Below, in pieces: positions 45,957 to 61,000 of a stretch of 64,000 nt of DNA. Every line of letters starts with the position of its first letter. The first letter of the stretch is position 1. A model generated the notes under the pieces. It worked only from the letters and a program-made list of their open reading frames with translations, made no database searches and was not told the DNA's origin. Source of the DNA: a virus; the IMG/VR virus record IMGVR_UViG_3300034683_000142, positions 1-64,000 of that record. The stretch is one strand, 5' to 3'. The translations under genes and the position numbers were made by a program.

Positions 45957-48900
45957 TTTGCCTAAAATAGAGACTAAGTCTGGAATAGTAAATGATATGT
46001 TTTTAGCTACTATTAAAAATCCTAATGCTACTACATATGATTTTTTAAATAATAATGTAAATCCTCTAAATACAAGGTTATTAGATAGAGACGCATATAG
46101 GGATAAATCTGTAATAAAAGCACAGTTTACTAGACCAGATGGTAAATTTGATGAAGCAGCTTTTAATGCAGCTTATAATAAAGCTTTATTTAATTATAAT
46201 CAGATATCTAATGAAGAAGCTATAAAGAATCTGGACGATGTTAAATATAATCCATTTAGTGTAACTAGGCCAAAAGAAGCTAAAGTTTGGGATGTAAAAA
46301 TTGAATTTTCTGAAGACATAAATCCATTTAAACAGTTATATAGTAGAGATTGGGTAAACTCAGTTACAGACAATCCTTTAAGTCCAACAGAAATAGCTCA
46401 ATCTGGAAAGATATTAGATACCAGAACTGGTGAATGGCTAGATTCTGCTAATAAGAAAAATATATTTGATAAATTTTTTGGTGAAACTTTAGTATATGCC
46501 CAATGGGATGAAGATGGTGTACATACTGATCCTATAACTGGAAATACTGTAAATCATAAAAAAGGTGATTGAAAATTTGATCCAGATGGAAACTTATATC
46601 TAGAAACTCTTGGAGATAGAGAAGTGTATGGAAAACAAGTTGTTAGTCCTACTGATATTTTAACAACTGATGGAAGTGTATTTAATAAATTTGATTTTCT
46701 GGATTCAGATGGAAGAACTAAATCTGTAGGAAAAGTAGCTGCTAAAGCTGTTGCAGAAGTAGCTCCTTTACTTATACCAGGACTAAATACTTGGTATGCT
46801 GGGACAAGAGCAGCTGTTAGTCTAGCTTCTGTACTTCCTACCTTTTATAAATCTTTAGAAGGATTATTAATCGGTGATGAAGAAAGCATATTTACAGATC
46901 CAGTTACCAAAGCTGAAGGATGGTTGGCTAAATTTAATCAAAGTAGTAAATCTGAAGAAGCTTCTAGAAGTTTCTGAAATCTAGAGCAAATGTCTGATAT
47001 GGTAACTAGTGTATTCTCTCAGATTTATGAACAGAGAGCTATGGCTAGTCTATCTAGATTATTAATGAAGCCTGACAAACTTTTAGATAAAAGAACTGCT
47101 GAATTACAAAATCTTATGTCTAAAAAAGCTTATGAAGCATCTACAAAATATGGTATTGATGCTAAAGAAGCTATAAGAAATGCAGTACAAGATTTACCTG
47201 AATTACAGGAATTATATAGAAAGCAATCCCAGTTTGCAAAGGCTTTAAGTCTTGGATATATGGCATTAACCTCAACAGGTAATGTGTATGGGCAAGCTAT
47301 AGATTCTGGATATGATAGAAGAACTGCTGGATTTGCATCTTTATTAACAGCTGCTGGTCAATATGGTATTATGATGAATAATAGAATGGGTGATTGGTTC
47401 TTGGATAAGACTACAGGCTATTCTATTGGAGTAAATAATGCTTTAATGAATAAAGCTATAAAACCATATCTTGAACAGACAGATGATATACTTAAAAATT
47501 CAGGATTAAGTATAGCAGCAAAGAGAACTAAACTTGCAGAGCTATCTACTAAATTCAAAAGGAATTTAGACAATATGTTTACTGGCCCTTCAGTACTAGG
47601 AGAAGCAATGTTTAGAAATGCTATGATTGAAGGTGCAGAAGAGGTTACTGAGCAAATGGTTCAGGATGCTACTCAAGGTATAATAGATGTTATGGGTTAT
47701 CTAGGATTGACTAAAGAAAGAGGAAATTTAAGGATAGCTGAAAAATATACTAGTGGAGAATTCTTACAAGAATACCTAGCTAACTTCATTGGAGGTGTTT
47801 TAGGTGGAGGATTGTTTGAATTGGAGAGATTTAAAATTAATCCTTGATTATCCAATGATAATAAATCTGTAAGTAATGAAACTAAAAAAGAATTAATTGA
47901 ACTTATAGCTGGAGGTCATAAGGAAGAACTTAAAGATATGATTAGAAAAGAAAGTAAAAAACTTACTAATGATTTCTTATCATACGTTACAGAGGATGGT
48001 GAATTTAAACCAAAAGAGAGTGTATCTCAAGCTGATGCCGTAGCTAACCTAGTTATAGGTATGGTTGATCAGTTAGATACTGTTTTAAATTCTGAAGGAT
48101 TAAATCTTACCGATGAACAAATAATTGATAAAGCTATACGTACTAAAGTTATATTAGACAGATTTGAAGAGCTTAAATCAGATGATAAACCATTTGGTAT
48201 AGAAGCTTTAGTTCTTGACGATCTAAAGAATACAATGGTTAAAATAGCTCCACTAAAAGCAGAAATAATGAATCTTGAGAAAGATCCAGAAAATAATAAG
48301 GAGCAAATAAAACTTAAGAGAGAAGAACTTAAAGGATATTCTAGTAGAGTTAATGACATATTGGAAGGTAAGCTAGGCATGGAGTATTTTAACCAATTGC
48401 TTATGTTACTTGATAAACCTATAATATCTAAATATGGATCTTTCGATAGAGACACATATACAAAAGCAGTTTATAAGAAAAGTTATGATGAATTACCAGA
48501 AACTGGCATAGTAACTAAAGAATCAGTTAATAAAGAATGACAAGATTATATAGACTCAACTGATATTAAGAGTAAGTTAAAAACTGCTACAAATGCTTTC
48601 TTAAATAATGAAAAACTAATAAATCCAATAATAGCTCAATATCATGATACTGGATATTCTGTAGAAAGGAGTAAAGTATATAAAGATGTAATTGATTTAG
48701 CTAAAACAGCTTATCTATTTCATAACTCTAATCCCCAAGAAAAGCAAAAATGATTTACTCATTTTATAGATGTGATGAATAATCTAGAATCAAGAGGAAC
48801 TACTAAAGTAGGAGCATGGGATGTCTATAAAACTAGTATATTTGATGAATTTCTTAATAACTCAATGATAAAAAGAGTTGATTATGGTATAGATAATGAG

Positions 48901-51900
48901 GGTAATATAATTAAAAATACTTCTGATATAGATGATAAATACTTATCAGAAGTAGATGAAAATGGCGTATCTAATAGAGAAAATGCTGAAAATATAATAA
49001 ATGAAATTGTTGCTAGACAACCGTCTCAAGCTCTAGATACTAGATTTTTAATAGATACTTATAATAGCATAATTGATAATAGGAATGCTGATATTATAAA
49101 TACTATTAATAGATTAGAAAGCAAAGAAAATAAAACTGAAGAAGATTATCAAGTTATAGATTCATTAAAAAAATCTATATTTAGTGTAGGTTTAACTTAT
49201 GCTGAAAATCCTGCTGCTTACGAAGAGGAAAAAGAAAAAGCTAAAAATAAAATCATAACAGAAGTAGAATCCAGATTTCCAGAATTATTTACAGAAAATG
49301 AACCTAATGAATCTAAATTATCTAAAGTAGATTCTATATTAGAAAATTATACTGTATTAAAACAAAACAGTGCTTTATATGAAAAAACTGTAGATGATAT
49401 AATAAAAGATGAAGTTGGAGAAGTAAAAGAAAATTTTGATGATTATAGTAGAAGTGATTTAATAAATATCTTTAACAGATTAAAAAATATTGGTATTCTA
49501 GACCAAATAAGTCTCAAATATAGTGATATAAATGAAGAACTAGAAAAAATAGAATCTGGTGAGTATGATAAAGATACTTTAAAAAATATTTTAAGTATTA
49601 CTAATGAACATATTTTGGAATCTAAAGCTATTCTAGGTAATCCTAAATATGAAGATTTGCTTAATAAGTTATCAAATATAAATGAAGAATTATCAAAAAA
49701 TCTTAATTTATATACTCCAGATATTATGAAATTACAGAATGTAGCTTTTAGTACTATAATAAGAGCACTAGATTCTGGAATTTTAGATAGAGAGTTGTTT
49801 AATGAAGCTAAGAATATAGTGAATAATGATTTACTTGTAGCTAAAAATAAACTCTTTAAAAATGGTGATAATTTAAGTAATGAGGATTTCATAAATATTA
49901 TTAACAGCATTGATACTATAGTAGATAGAATAAGTTCTTTATCTCCAGATGTATTCTTTAGTGATGAATCTTTAGGTGATTATGAACCTTATGAGGGTTT
50001 GTATCTTATGACTTTAGCTGATTTGTTACAGACATATGATGCATTTTATTCTGGAGATTTCTCATCTATTCCTGATTTCTTCAAAGAAGAAGGTAGATAT
50101 ATGGATGAGGAAGATTTTAACTACTATTCTGAAAAGTTTAAAAATGAATTCGGAGAAGATTGGCCATTATTAAGAAAAGTATTAGAGAATTTTGATGACC
50201 CAGATGCGTATGCTTCTTCTGTTATTTTAAACATTAGTTCAGGTTTAAATAAGAATTCTGTAGGTAATGCTATAAATAACTATGAAATACTGTCCAAATA
50301 CGAAAAGAATACTAATAATTTTATTTCTAATCCTTTATATGATTTTTTAAGAAAATATTTTATATCTTTGGATTCTGGTAAAAAACCATTAACTATTTTA
50401 GATATACTTCAAAGAGAAGAAACTTCTTATAATGCAGCTTCTGGTGCTTCTAATTTTATATCTGATGATATAAGAGAACAAGATGTTAGACAAGCTATAC
50501 AGATGCTTGAGTTATTAAAAGTAAATATAATGGCTGCTAGCCAATCAGATGTTAATGGAGAGTTGCTAGGATTTATAACTTTAAGAAAAAAATATGCCGA
50601 AAAATCTGGAATAAAAGATGATGTTCTTGATTTAAGAACTATATCATCTGATGAAGGACAGTCTATGATTAATGATATAGATCGTCTTATAATAAGATTA
50701 GATTTTATATCTGGATTAGCCACTTTTAATAGGAAGAGAACTGCTGTAGAACAGGAAGAAATAGGTAGAAAAATGGATAATGTTCTACTAAGTACTTGGG
50801 ATACTATTATAAAAAGTGAGATAGGTAATGAATTCATACCTTTAGAAGCTATACAAAATGCTTTAAGTTCAAATAAAAAATCAAGTGCTAAGTTATTAGA
50901 TATAGAAGATGCTGTATATGAGCATAATAAAAATAGAAAAATAGATGCTTTTAGAGTTTTAATAAGAAATTTTGAAGGAGCTGTAGTTGGAGAAAGGTCT
51001 AATATAACCAAAGATATGACTTCAGCAGATGTAGTTCAAATGGATTTAATAAACTATTTAGCTACTACTTTAGCAGTTAAATCTTCTAGCTATTGAACAA
51101 GAAGAAGGAAGAATCTTGAAAGAGAGGGTAAAGCACCGTTTTATATGCAGGAGTTAGTTGCAAAAGAAACTTATGCTTCTATAGTTAATCCAGATCTATT
51201 TGCAGAAACCTTTAATGTAAAGAAAAATGCTTTAAAAGATGATACTAGTTCAATTACTATAGTATTAGGGTCTGCTGGTTCTGGAAAAACTACAGCTATT
51301 ATGGGTTCTGTTATAAATGATATAAAAGATTCTAATCCAAAATCAACAATATGGTTAAGTGCTCCCAGTCAACTACAAACTGATAATCTTACTAAAGCAA
51401 TAATTGATGTAACAGGCAACGAAGGATTGTATTATACTAGCTTTAATAAGAAACAATTATTTTCACAGTTTGGAAGTGAGGTAGAAAAGTTATATGATAG
51501 AATTCAAGATAGTATAAGAAATCTTGACAGTGTTAAGACTTATACTTGGGAACAACATCAAAAAGGTGAAGATAGGTCTGAACTATTTAGCATAGTAAAT
51601 GATGCTTTATTTTTTAATATCCCAGAAGATATATATGATAAAATAGACTTAAGTAAAGCTCCAAATTTATTAATAATAGATGAGGTAACTCACTTTTCTA
51701 ATCCAGAATTACAACTGTTACATGCTATATCTCAAGTTTCTAAAAAGAGTAATAGCAATTTTATGAAAGTTGTTGGTCTTGGAGATCAAAATCAGCTAGG
51801 TTATAAAGTTAAACATTTAAATCAATATATAAATTTCAATATAGAAGGAATAAATGCAATATTTACTCCTGTACTATTAACATCTGTAAGAGCTAGTAAT

Positions 51901-54900
51901 GATCAACAAAGAGTAAATAATGATTTACTTCTTAATTTGGCATCTAAAGCAGACAATATAACTTCTGATATTGCAGATGTAGCAACTGCTAATGCTATGG
52001 TTAGGTCTATGCTTAGTGATGTAAATGTAGTAACTGGACTTAAATACTATTTAGATAATAATTCTTTTAAAGGTACTTATATAGCTCATTCTTATAGAGA
52101 TTTAAATCCTCTTTCTGTTATTGCAAGAGAGTATAAGAATGGCAAAAAGAATAATAAAACTGTTACAATTGGAGTTATAACTTCTACTGGGGATATTGAT
52201 GAAGAGTTATTAAGTAGTTTGGATAAAGTCGGGCTTTCTAAGGATGACATTACAATATTTAGTGCTAATAATGTTCAAGGTAGTGAAGTTGACTACATGA
52301 TTTTTGGTACAGAAGATATATTGAAATATGATAAGCTTAAAGAAAATCTAAGAGCATTATATACTTTTGCATCTAGAAGTAGGTCTGCTAGTATTATAAT
52401 AGATCCAGATAATAAATTAAATGATGTATTAAGTATTACGAATGCAGATAAATCTTTATATTATATAGATTATGATCCATTAACCCCTACTTTAATAGAA
52501 GATCTTAAAAAGAAAAGATTGCAGGATTTAGATGAGTTGTTAAAAAATATTGATAGTCAGTTAGAAGATTTTAAATGGATATCAGGAATTACTACAACAA
52601 CCCCTAGTACAGATATTGATTTTGGTGCAGTTGCTAATCCAAATTTATATTTAGATACTCCAGAGGATAACAAAAGTCTTAAAATAATGAGTGGGAAAAT
52701 TAAAGCTAATGACTTTAAAATAATGCTTCATTCATTTTATAATAGTCCTGGAGCTAAATTATCTATAGAAGATGGGAAACCCTCAAAAATAACTGTAGAT
52801 AAAGAAATGCCTAATTTTGACTTAAATGGATTAAAGAATGTAACTTCTAAAGATAAAGCAAAAAATATAGTAAATCAATGAGTATCTCTTAAGTATAATA
52901 TATTAAATAAAAGACCAATAAAATCTACCGACTATAAGGATTACTTAAGTCATATATTTGCGGGAAACTTTAATAACCCTACTAATATAAATGTAGAATA
53001 TATGACTGTAGTCCAAAGATATAATGAAGAATATCATGACCCTTATGCTAAATATGAAGGAGATTCTAGTTTATATTTAAAGAACACTGATTTATTCATA
53101 AATTTAGTAGCAAAAATATCTATAGGTGATAAGAGCCATTTTATAACTTTGGCAAATTTTCCTACTAAAGATACTTTACTTTCAGAAGGTTTAAAACAAG
53201 TCGATGGGGATGTTTCTACATTAGAATCTAAAATAAATGATTTTTATGATAAGCTAGAACATGACATACCATTAGATTTTAAAGGATTTAAAAAACTTAA
53301 TAATATAGATATTAGCAGTTTTCAACCAATTACTAGTACTAGATTAGTAACCAAAGATTTAGATAATAAATCTATCTACACATTAGATACTTTATCTGAT
53401 AAAATACCAGGATTAAAATATAGTACTATAAAAATATTTCCTGGAAATATAGATGATTTCAAAAATTATGTAAATAAGTACACCTTTGGAGAAAAAAGAT
53501 CTGATGAAGAATTAGGAAAACTATTTAATATATTAAAAAACAAGCCACATATAATAATATCCTTTGATTCTGATTTAAATGGTTCTAATGAAAATAGTCA
53601 GGCTAAGTTAATGCCGATAGGATCCAAATCAAGAAAGTTAAATGAGCTTATTGATGAAATACTTAATCTAAAGAAAGATGCTAATATAGAATTAACTCAA
53701 TTTTATAAAAATACTAGTAATGGTGTTTATACTCCAAGTAAGGAATTAAATGCTAAATTTGAGACAGTTTTAAATCCTTCTCAAATACTAGATATGTTAA
53801 TAAAGTGAGTGCAAACTGATATTGATATAAATGGGGATAATATTAAATTAATAGACTTATTATCTAGAGAGATTAATTTTGAGAATACTAATGATATTTA
53901 TCAAGGTAATAAATCTATATTAGATCTTATAAATAATTTCAAAGAATCTACTGTTACTGGAGAAAAACTAAAAGATGTTATAAAAATAGTAAAAGATACC
54001 ATAAATAATAATCCAAAAGCTGAAGCTAAAGAAATAAAGGATTCTGTTATCAAACAGATTAGAAAAGGTTATACTGGGTGACATTGGAACTTCTATAATT
54101 TATTTGCTTATGCTGATATAATAGATCAATCTTTTAAAAAGAAGATTTTTGAAATGGTAAAATCTGGCTATCTTATAGATAGAGATATAGATTTTGAGTC
54201 TGAAGGATTAAAAGAACTTAAGGGTAATATTGAAAAACTATTTTATCCTATAAAAAATTGAGGATTTTACTATAATGTTCCTATAAGTTTAGATAAAAAT
54301 TCTAATATTGTAGCTAATGAATATATAAGTGGAGAACATGGGTTTAGTCCTAAATATTTTTCTGATAAATTCTTTATAACATCTACTCCAGAAGGGCCAA
54401 GACTTTTATTAGATTTTAATTCTGTAATAAATAGTAATCCTACTATTGTGGATGAAAATAAAGCTGAACCAGTGCCAGATATAGTAAAAGAAGTTACAAG
54501 AAACACAGAAAAAGAACCTATTTTGGATTTAATTAAAGAACAAACTCTAAATACACCGAGAAATCCTATTTCAAGTACTAACAGTGATTCTACAGTATAT
54601 AATAATACTATAGATATATCTAGTATAGAAATCAAAGATGTTAATGGAAATATTATAAAACCATTTACTGACTTTAATGTAGATATATTACCAGGTCTCT
54701 TAGATGGTGCTAATATGTTAAATAGAAAGGATGAAGCTATTAGTAAAATTAATGATGCTATAAATACTTTAGTTACTACTATATCAACAGGTTCAAATAT
54801 ACTTGGGGTTCCTAAAACTGGGTATGAAGCTATTAGAGACTTTTTAATATCATTAGCAGAGTTTGGAGATGGTTATGTAGAAGACGGTGATTTACCAACT

Positions 54901-55032
54901 TCAATAGATATTATTAAAGCTTTTTATGGAGAAATTTCTAAATTACCTAAAGAAGTTAAAGAAAAAATAAAGAATTCTAATTTTAGAAATTCTTTAAATA
55001 AATTAATAAAAAATATTAATCAATGTAAATAA
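45946..55032 (+). CDS. Giant crAss-like cargo protein with embedded SF1 helicase domain, 3028 aa
   Basis: One frame of 3028 residues crosses ten TGA codons. The N-terminal part (about 1-350) is a conserved crAss-type cargo region: VTRPKEAKVWDVKIEF, FKQLYSRDWVNSVTDNPLS and WDEDGVHTDPITG. A Gly/Ala hydrophobic stretch follows. Residues about 1750-2190 form a superfamily 1 helicase: Walker A GSAGSGKT at 1775-1782, Walker B LLIIDE near 1910, motif III-like GLGDQNQLGY near 1945, QGSEVDY near 2110 and a C-terminal TFASRSR near 2140. The remaining 800 residues are helical and unrecognised. It is coupled to the RNA polymerase gene by TAATG overlap. Packaging and helicase help during early transcription are inferred. 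Confidence 0.85.
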
Positions 55033-58000
55033 TGCATACTTGTAGTAATAAAATTCAGAAACGCATTATCGAGGCTATGGATAACTACCTCCTTGATGCT
55101 GATAATCCTACATTTTTAGATTTAGAAGAGTATATAGCAGAAGAACTTGGAAGAGATACTTTTAGTTTTAAGGAAGTATCCGATAATGCTCCAATAATTA
55201 CAAAATTAAAGGACATATTTGGTGAAGATATAGACTTGTCATCTGACGAGTCTATATCTCACTATTCTAATATATTAAAGGATGTAAAATCGTACTCTAT
55301 AGATGATTTGTTTCATGGTATTCCAGCTGCTAAAGTAGAGTTTGATAGCTATGTTAAAAGAGTTGTAATAGGAGAAGGTGTATTAGGTAAAAACAATGAT
55401 GATACCTATGCAGTAAATGATGAACAGTTAAATAATAATTTTACTAGAATAAAAAGTGATTTATTTAACAAAATTCAAGATTTTCTAATCAGTAAAAATT
55501 TATATCATGGGGATATTCTGCCTTTATATAATGAAGAAGGAGTAGCAAATTATGATAGTTATGTAAATATAATGACTATTATTAATGATTATTTTTTCAA
55601 TAATCCAGAAATACCTATTATAAAATCATATACTAATAAGAAAATACCTAATCTATCAGTAAGTGATGCTAATAAGCCTATATTAGAAGCATACTATAAC
55701 ATGATTTTACTTTCTAATTTTGATACTGTTATAAGTACAAAATTTAAGAATTTCTTTAAAGTAAATTTAAATAAATTTAATCTATTAGATTCTGGGTTTG
55801 GAGAAAATTTGAAATACTATTTAAAATTTGATCCAATAACTACTCCATATTGAAGAAACGATAATCACCAATCTGATAGCTCTGAAGAAAGAACTGATGA
55901 ATTTACAAGAAATATTGTAAGTATCATACCTTTGTATAATAAGTATGGTGTTAAAACTGACGAGTATCTTGAGGTAAATGATCTTTATTTAATAGCTGCT
56001 AAAGTATCTGAATTTGAATTACGAGAAGGCAATAGGCTAAAGAATCAAAATACCAGCTTTGACTATTTTAATAGTAATCCTATAGAAAAACTCAAATGGT
56101 ACATAGAAAATATTAACAAAGCTATAAGTAGGGAATCAGATTCAATACAAGAATTAAATAGATATTTTGATTCTATATATGATAAGATATTATCTATTGA
56201 TAAATTTATAAATGAATCTGAATATAATATAGCTAAAAAAGAGGTTAATTCTGGAAATTCTATATTAGGTTATATAGCACAAGTAATTAATAACAATTAT
56301 GGAACTTCATATGCATCTTATGATATTAAAGGAAAATATAATGTACAAGAAATGTATAACCAAGATTTTAACTCAACTAGGGTTCAAAGTACTGTATTTT
56401 CTACGTTAAAGATGCACTATGCAGATAAGGATTTTTATAATATATCGGATGACTTTGAAGAACTTTTTCCTAATAGAATAGATACAGTTGATAACATATT
56501 ACATGCTGTAGAATCTGGTGAAATAGACTACAATAAATTAAATAAATATATAACTTCTAAAACAGGTATAGCAATGTCTAAACAATCTTTAATTAATACT
56601 ATTAAAGATGTTTCAGTACATAATAAAAATGGCAATCCTGTTAACGGTATAGAATTTAAAAGTATGCTTAAAGAATTAATGTTAAATCTTAAAGCTGATT
56701 TTAGTTCTGATACATTTAGAGAAGCTGTAGCATTATCTAACGATAAATCTGTTAGGTTAGATTCAACTGTTGGTAAGTATTTATCAAATACAGTAAAAAA
56801 TCCATTATTTATAGCTCTAAAAAATTCTTTCATAGATAAGTTTACTGTAAAAGTAGTAATGAATGCTAATACAGCAAATGGTGATACAATACCTTCTTTT
56901 AAAATAGGAAATCTTACATACAAGGACACACAGTTATTTGACTTAAGAAGACAATATGAAAGAGAAAATCCAAATGGATTTTTTAAAAGTTTGTTATTGA
57001 AAGACAGTCCAGCTATTCTTGGAACTTTGACTAAACTAGAAGTAGTTAGAAAAGGAAGAGCCAAAGACTATTCTAAACTTACTCCAGAAGAACAATTTAT
57101 ATCCGATTTTAATTATGACTTTTTAAAGAGTTTAAATTATTTTGGAAGATTTTCTGTAATATTAGGAAACTATTCTGATAAACCAACAATACTAGCCAAA
57201 ATTATAAATGGAGATTTTAAGTTAACAGAAAATGGCAAGCCAATTGTCAGGGAGTCTATTGATACTATATTAGAAACTGTAAGAGTACAGTCTTTTTCTT
57301 ATTATTCTGATTTATTAGATAGTATATTTTTAGATTATAAAAATATATTTGATATATTAGGTATTAAAAATAATATAGATTTAAATTGGAAAAATAATAA
57401 TAAATTAGAAGACAATGTAAAAAACATAAATGATATTCTTAAAGTTAATAGTATATCAAGTATAAATGATAGGCTCGCTGATATATCCCCAGATAAGAGA
57501 CCAAATTTGTTAATGCAAGAACTTCACTATTCTAAATATTCTAATGGAACTTTTTTAAATAATCTTATCTTAGATAATTACCTAATATTTTCAGATAGTT
57601 CTAAAGATGGGTTGTTTTATAATATGTTTGTTCCTAGAACTGAAAGTTCTTTCATAACTAAATTTTCTAAGTTTTCTAATCCAGATTCTTTACATATAGA
57701 CAAGAATGAAATTGATAGTTATTTAAATTTATTAAGTATAAATAGAGAAGACTTTAAGTCAAAGAACGGTAGTAAATCTACTTATGAATATGATTCTTTA
57801 CTTATAAATAATAAATTAAATCCATTTGTAAAGAAATGGCTTTGATTAAATTCTTTATTTAGAAATGAGTATTTATATATAGGAGTAAAAGGAGAGTATA
57901 TGCATCCTCATAAGAGCAATATACTTTTTAGATTTGGAAGTGATGATAAAAACTATTGGGATAATTACTTTTTAGAAATGTCTAAAAGGATGATTCCATT

Positions 58001-61000
58001 AGGTAAAAGAAATGTTACTTATACTGCTTCTATAGAATCACCTATTAGAAATTCTAAAAGAGGTGTTCCAGATAAGATTAATGTTGCTGCAATAGAGGAT
58101 TATAAATCTAATATATATACAACTTCTGGGTATAAAAAAATTGGAGCAGATTCACATGATGGCTCTTCTTTCTTAGATTATGTATATAGTAAAATGGTTG
58201 ATGAATCTTTTCCTGGAAAAGGTTATTCTGGAACTAAAAAACAGTTTGCTACCTTTGTAACCCCATATGGTGTCACAATTAAAAAAGATGCAGAATCAGT
58301 TATAACTAATGCTAAAATACTAGCATCTGGAGATTCTGACATTAATCTTCTTCATATTAAATATAAGATGCTAAACATTCCTATAGGAGATGCTGTAAGA
58401 TTAACATATAATTCTGGGAGTTTAGCTAATTATTATATAATAAGAAATGGTGTTAGACTTAGAGTAAATTCTATAAAGATAAACAATGATGATGGTGGTA
58501 ATTATATAAGTATAAACTATTCTAAAGGAATAGAAAAGGATGGCCAAATTATATATACTGGCTCTATAGACACTAAAGAATATATAGATACTTTATATGA
58601 TATATGAAATCATATAGGTGCACAATACTCAATAGATGTAAATGGAAACTTTAACGAAGAATCTAATGAAAGGTTATATGATATAGTTATAAATACTAAC
58701 AATGGTATTTTAAAAACTAAAATGATTCATATACTTTCTAATGTATCTGCATTAAAAGCAGGAGCTGCTGGAGTTAATAGTGTTTCTAGATGAAAGAGTT
58801 GGGATTCGTTATTATATTCTACTTATAATAGTAGATTTATGGGGCCTCAGTTGGATGCTTCTCATGAAGCTGATCAATCTGAAATTAGGGAAGTATCTCA
58901 AGTTATTTCAGCTTTATCACAAGGAGGTTTTACAGCTGATATAGCTGATGAAGCCTATAGAGATATAGCTAATGTCATAGCTAAGTCTATGGATAAGTAC
59001 TTAAAACATATGAAAGTAGATAATGTTGATAAGAATGCATTATATAATATGTTAAGTGCAAAATTCATTAGAAGCATACAAAAATCTGATAGAGAGGAAA
59101 TAACTAAAGACCTTATAAATATTTTATTAGATAATGGAGTACCTGTACCATTTAGTAATCAAAATTTTTATAATTTATATGTAAGAGAAATAATAACAAC
59201 TCTAAATAATGACTTTATATCTAGAAATTATCCTGGAATAGGTGGAGTGTTGATACCATCTCATGGTATGATACAACTCTACGATGTATTAGATGGAAAC
59301 AAATGGATAACTGTTACTCAAGAAGATATTGTTAAAGAAGCTTTATCAGTTCTTAGAAATAATGAAAAAGTACCTGTAAACAGTATTAAATTATATGACA
59401 CAGTAGTAATAGGTGGAATAGAGTTATCAATTGATACAGAGCAAAGATTAAGATGGTTGAAAGATAACTATAGTGATAGACTTGTTGAAAAAGTACCTGA
59501 ATGAAATAATGAAGATTTTGTAAACGAATATATAGTTAATAAATTAAAAGATATTTTAGTAAATTCTGAAGACATAGAATTAGGTGATACTATAAGAATA
59601 GATGGAGAAGCTATTACATTAGATACTCCAGCTAAATATTATTCTTTTAAAGAAAGTGGGCCATCTACTGTATATAGAGTTTTATCTAAACCTAGAGACT
59701 TAAAACCAACTTTACATACTTTTAAAGAAATAGTATATGATCCACAAACTAATTCAGAAATTACTATACACAAAAATACTTTTGATATTCAACCTTTAGC
59801 TTTATTATATAAATATACAGAAAATATATTAAATGATAAGGACAAAATTATTATCAATAATATAAAAAATTATATTGGCAATGAGAATATAGTTAAGTTT
59901 TTAAGAGCTTGGTATCAGAGAGATCTTCAATTATTAGATCACGGTTTAATAATGAAAGAACTTAAAGAAACAGATAATGTATCAGAATATTTTAAGAATG
60001 ACAATGTATTAGAGGATATATTACAAGATGTATTATCTTATTATCAAAATAATGCAAATAAAATAGTTGATTTAAGATTTAAGCCTGCTGAAATAATGAT
60101 GCCAGACATCTATAAATCTACTTTTAATAGAGACGATAATGATAGTTTGTATAGGATAAAAAAAGAGGGGCCTAAATACTTTAAAAATAAATTTGATATA
60201 TTATATGACTATGATAATACAGAAGCTGATATAAAAATTGTAACTAGTGATGTTAGTAATCCTGTTTATATAAGACTTGTAACTAAATTAACTGGTGTAA
60301 ATAATGTAAATATAAAAAGAAATCCAGATGTTGATTATGAGTTATACTCTAGATATAATGAGGTTGGTGATAGGTTATACGATTTAGTAGATTATAAAAA
60401 CATTAGAGCATTCTCTGAGGGAGGAAAAGAAATAATAGAAATTAAAGTTGGATATACTGATAAGAATGGTAAAAATATTCTTAAGAGAAATGCATTTGCT
60501 AATGTAGAAAGACTGATAAAATCTTTTACAGATATAAGAGCTATTGTCCCACTAAATAATGGAAATATTAGTTCAGCTTATTATAGTAATATAGTAAGTA
60601 AAGAGGAAATGTTAGATATATCTGAACAAGAAATAAAAAATGTAAAAAATGATGATTCTTTAGATCCTGTAAATGTATATTCTAATATATCAAACATATT
60701 TTCTAAATATAACGATATTAATCTAGTTGGAATAGATACCTCAAATAAAAATTGATTTTCTAGTAATAAAGAATTAATTTTAAATAGATTAGCTAATTCT
60801 ATATATGCTTCTTGGGAAAAATCTCATGATGTAGTAGCTTCTCGTATTCCTTCTCAATCTATGCAATCATTTATGCCTATGCGTAATGTTGGATATATAA
60901 AAGGTAATACAAATGATGTATATGTGAGTGTACACCAGATATTTCTACAAGGTTCTGACTTTGATGTGGATAAGGCTTATATATTAGGACATGGATTCTT

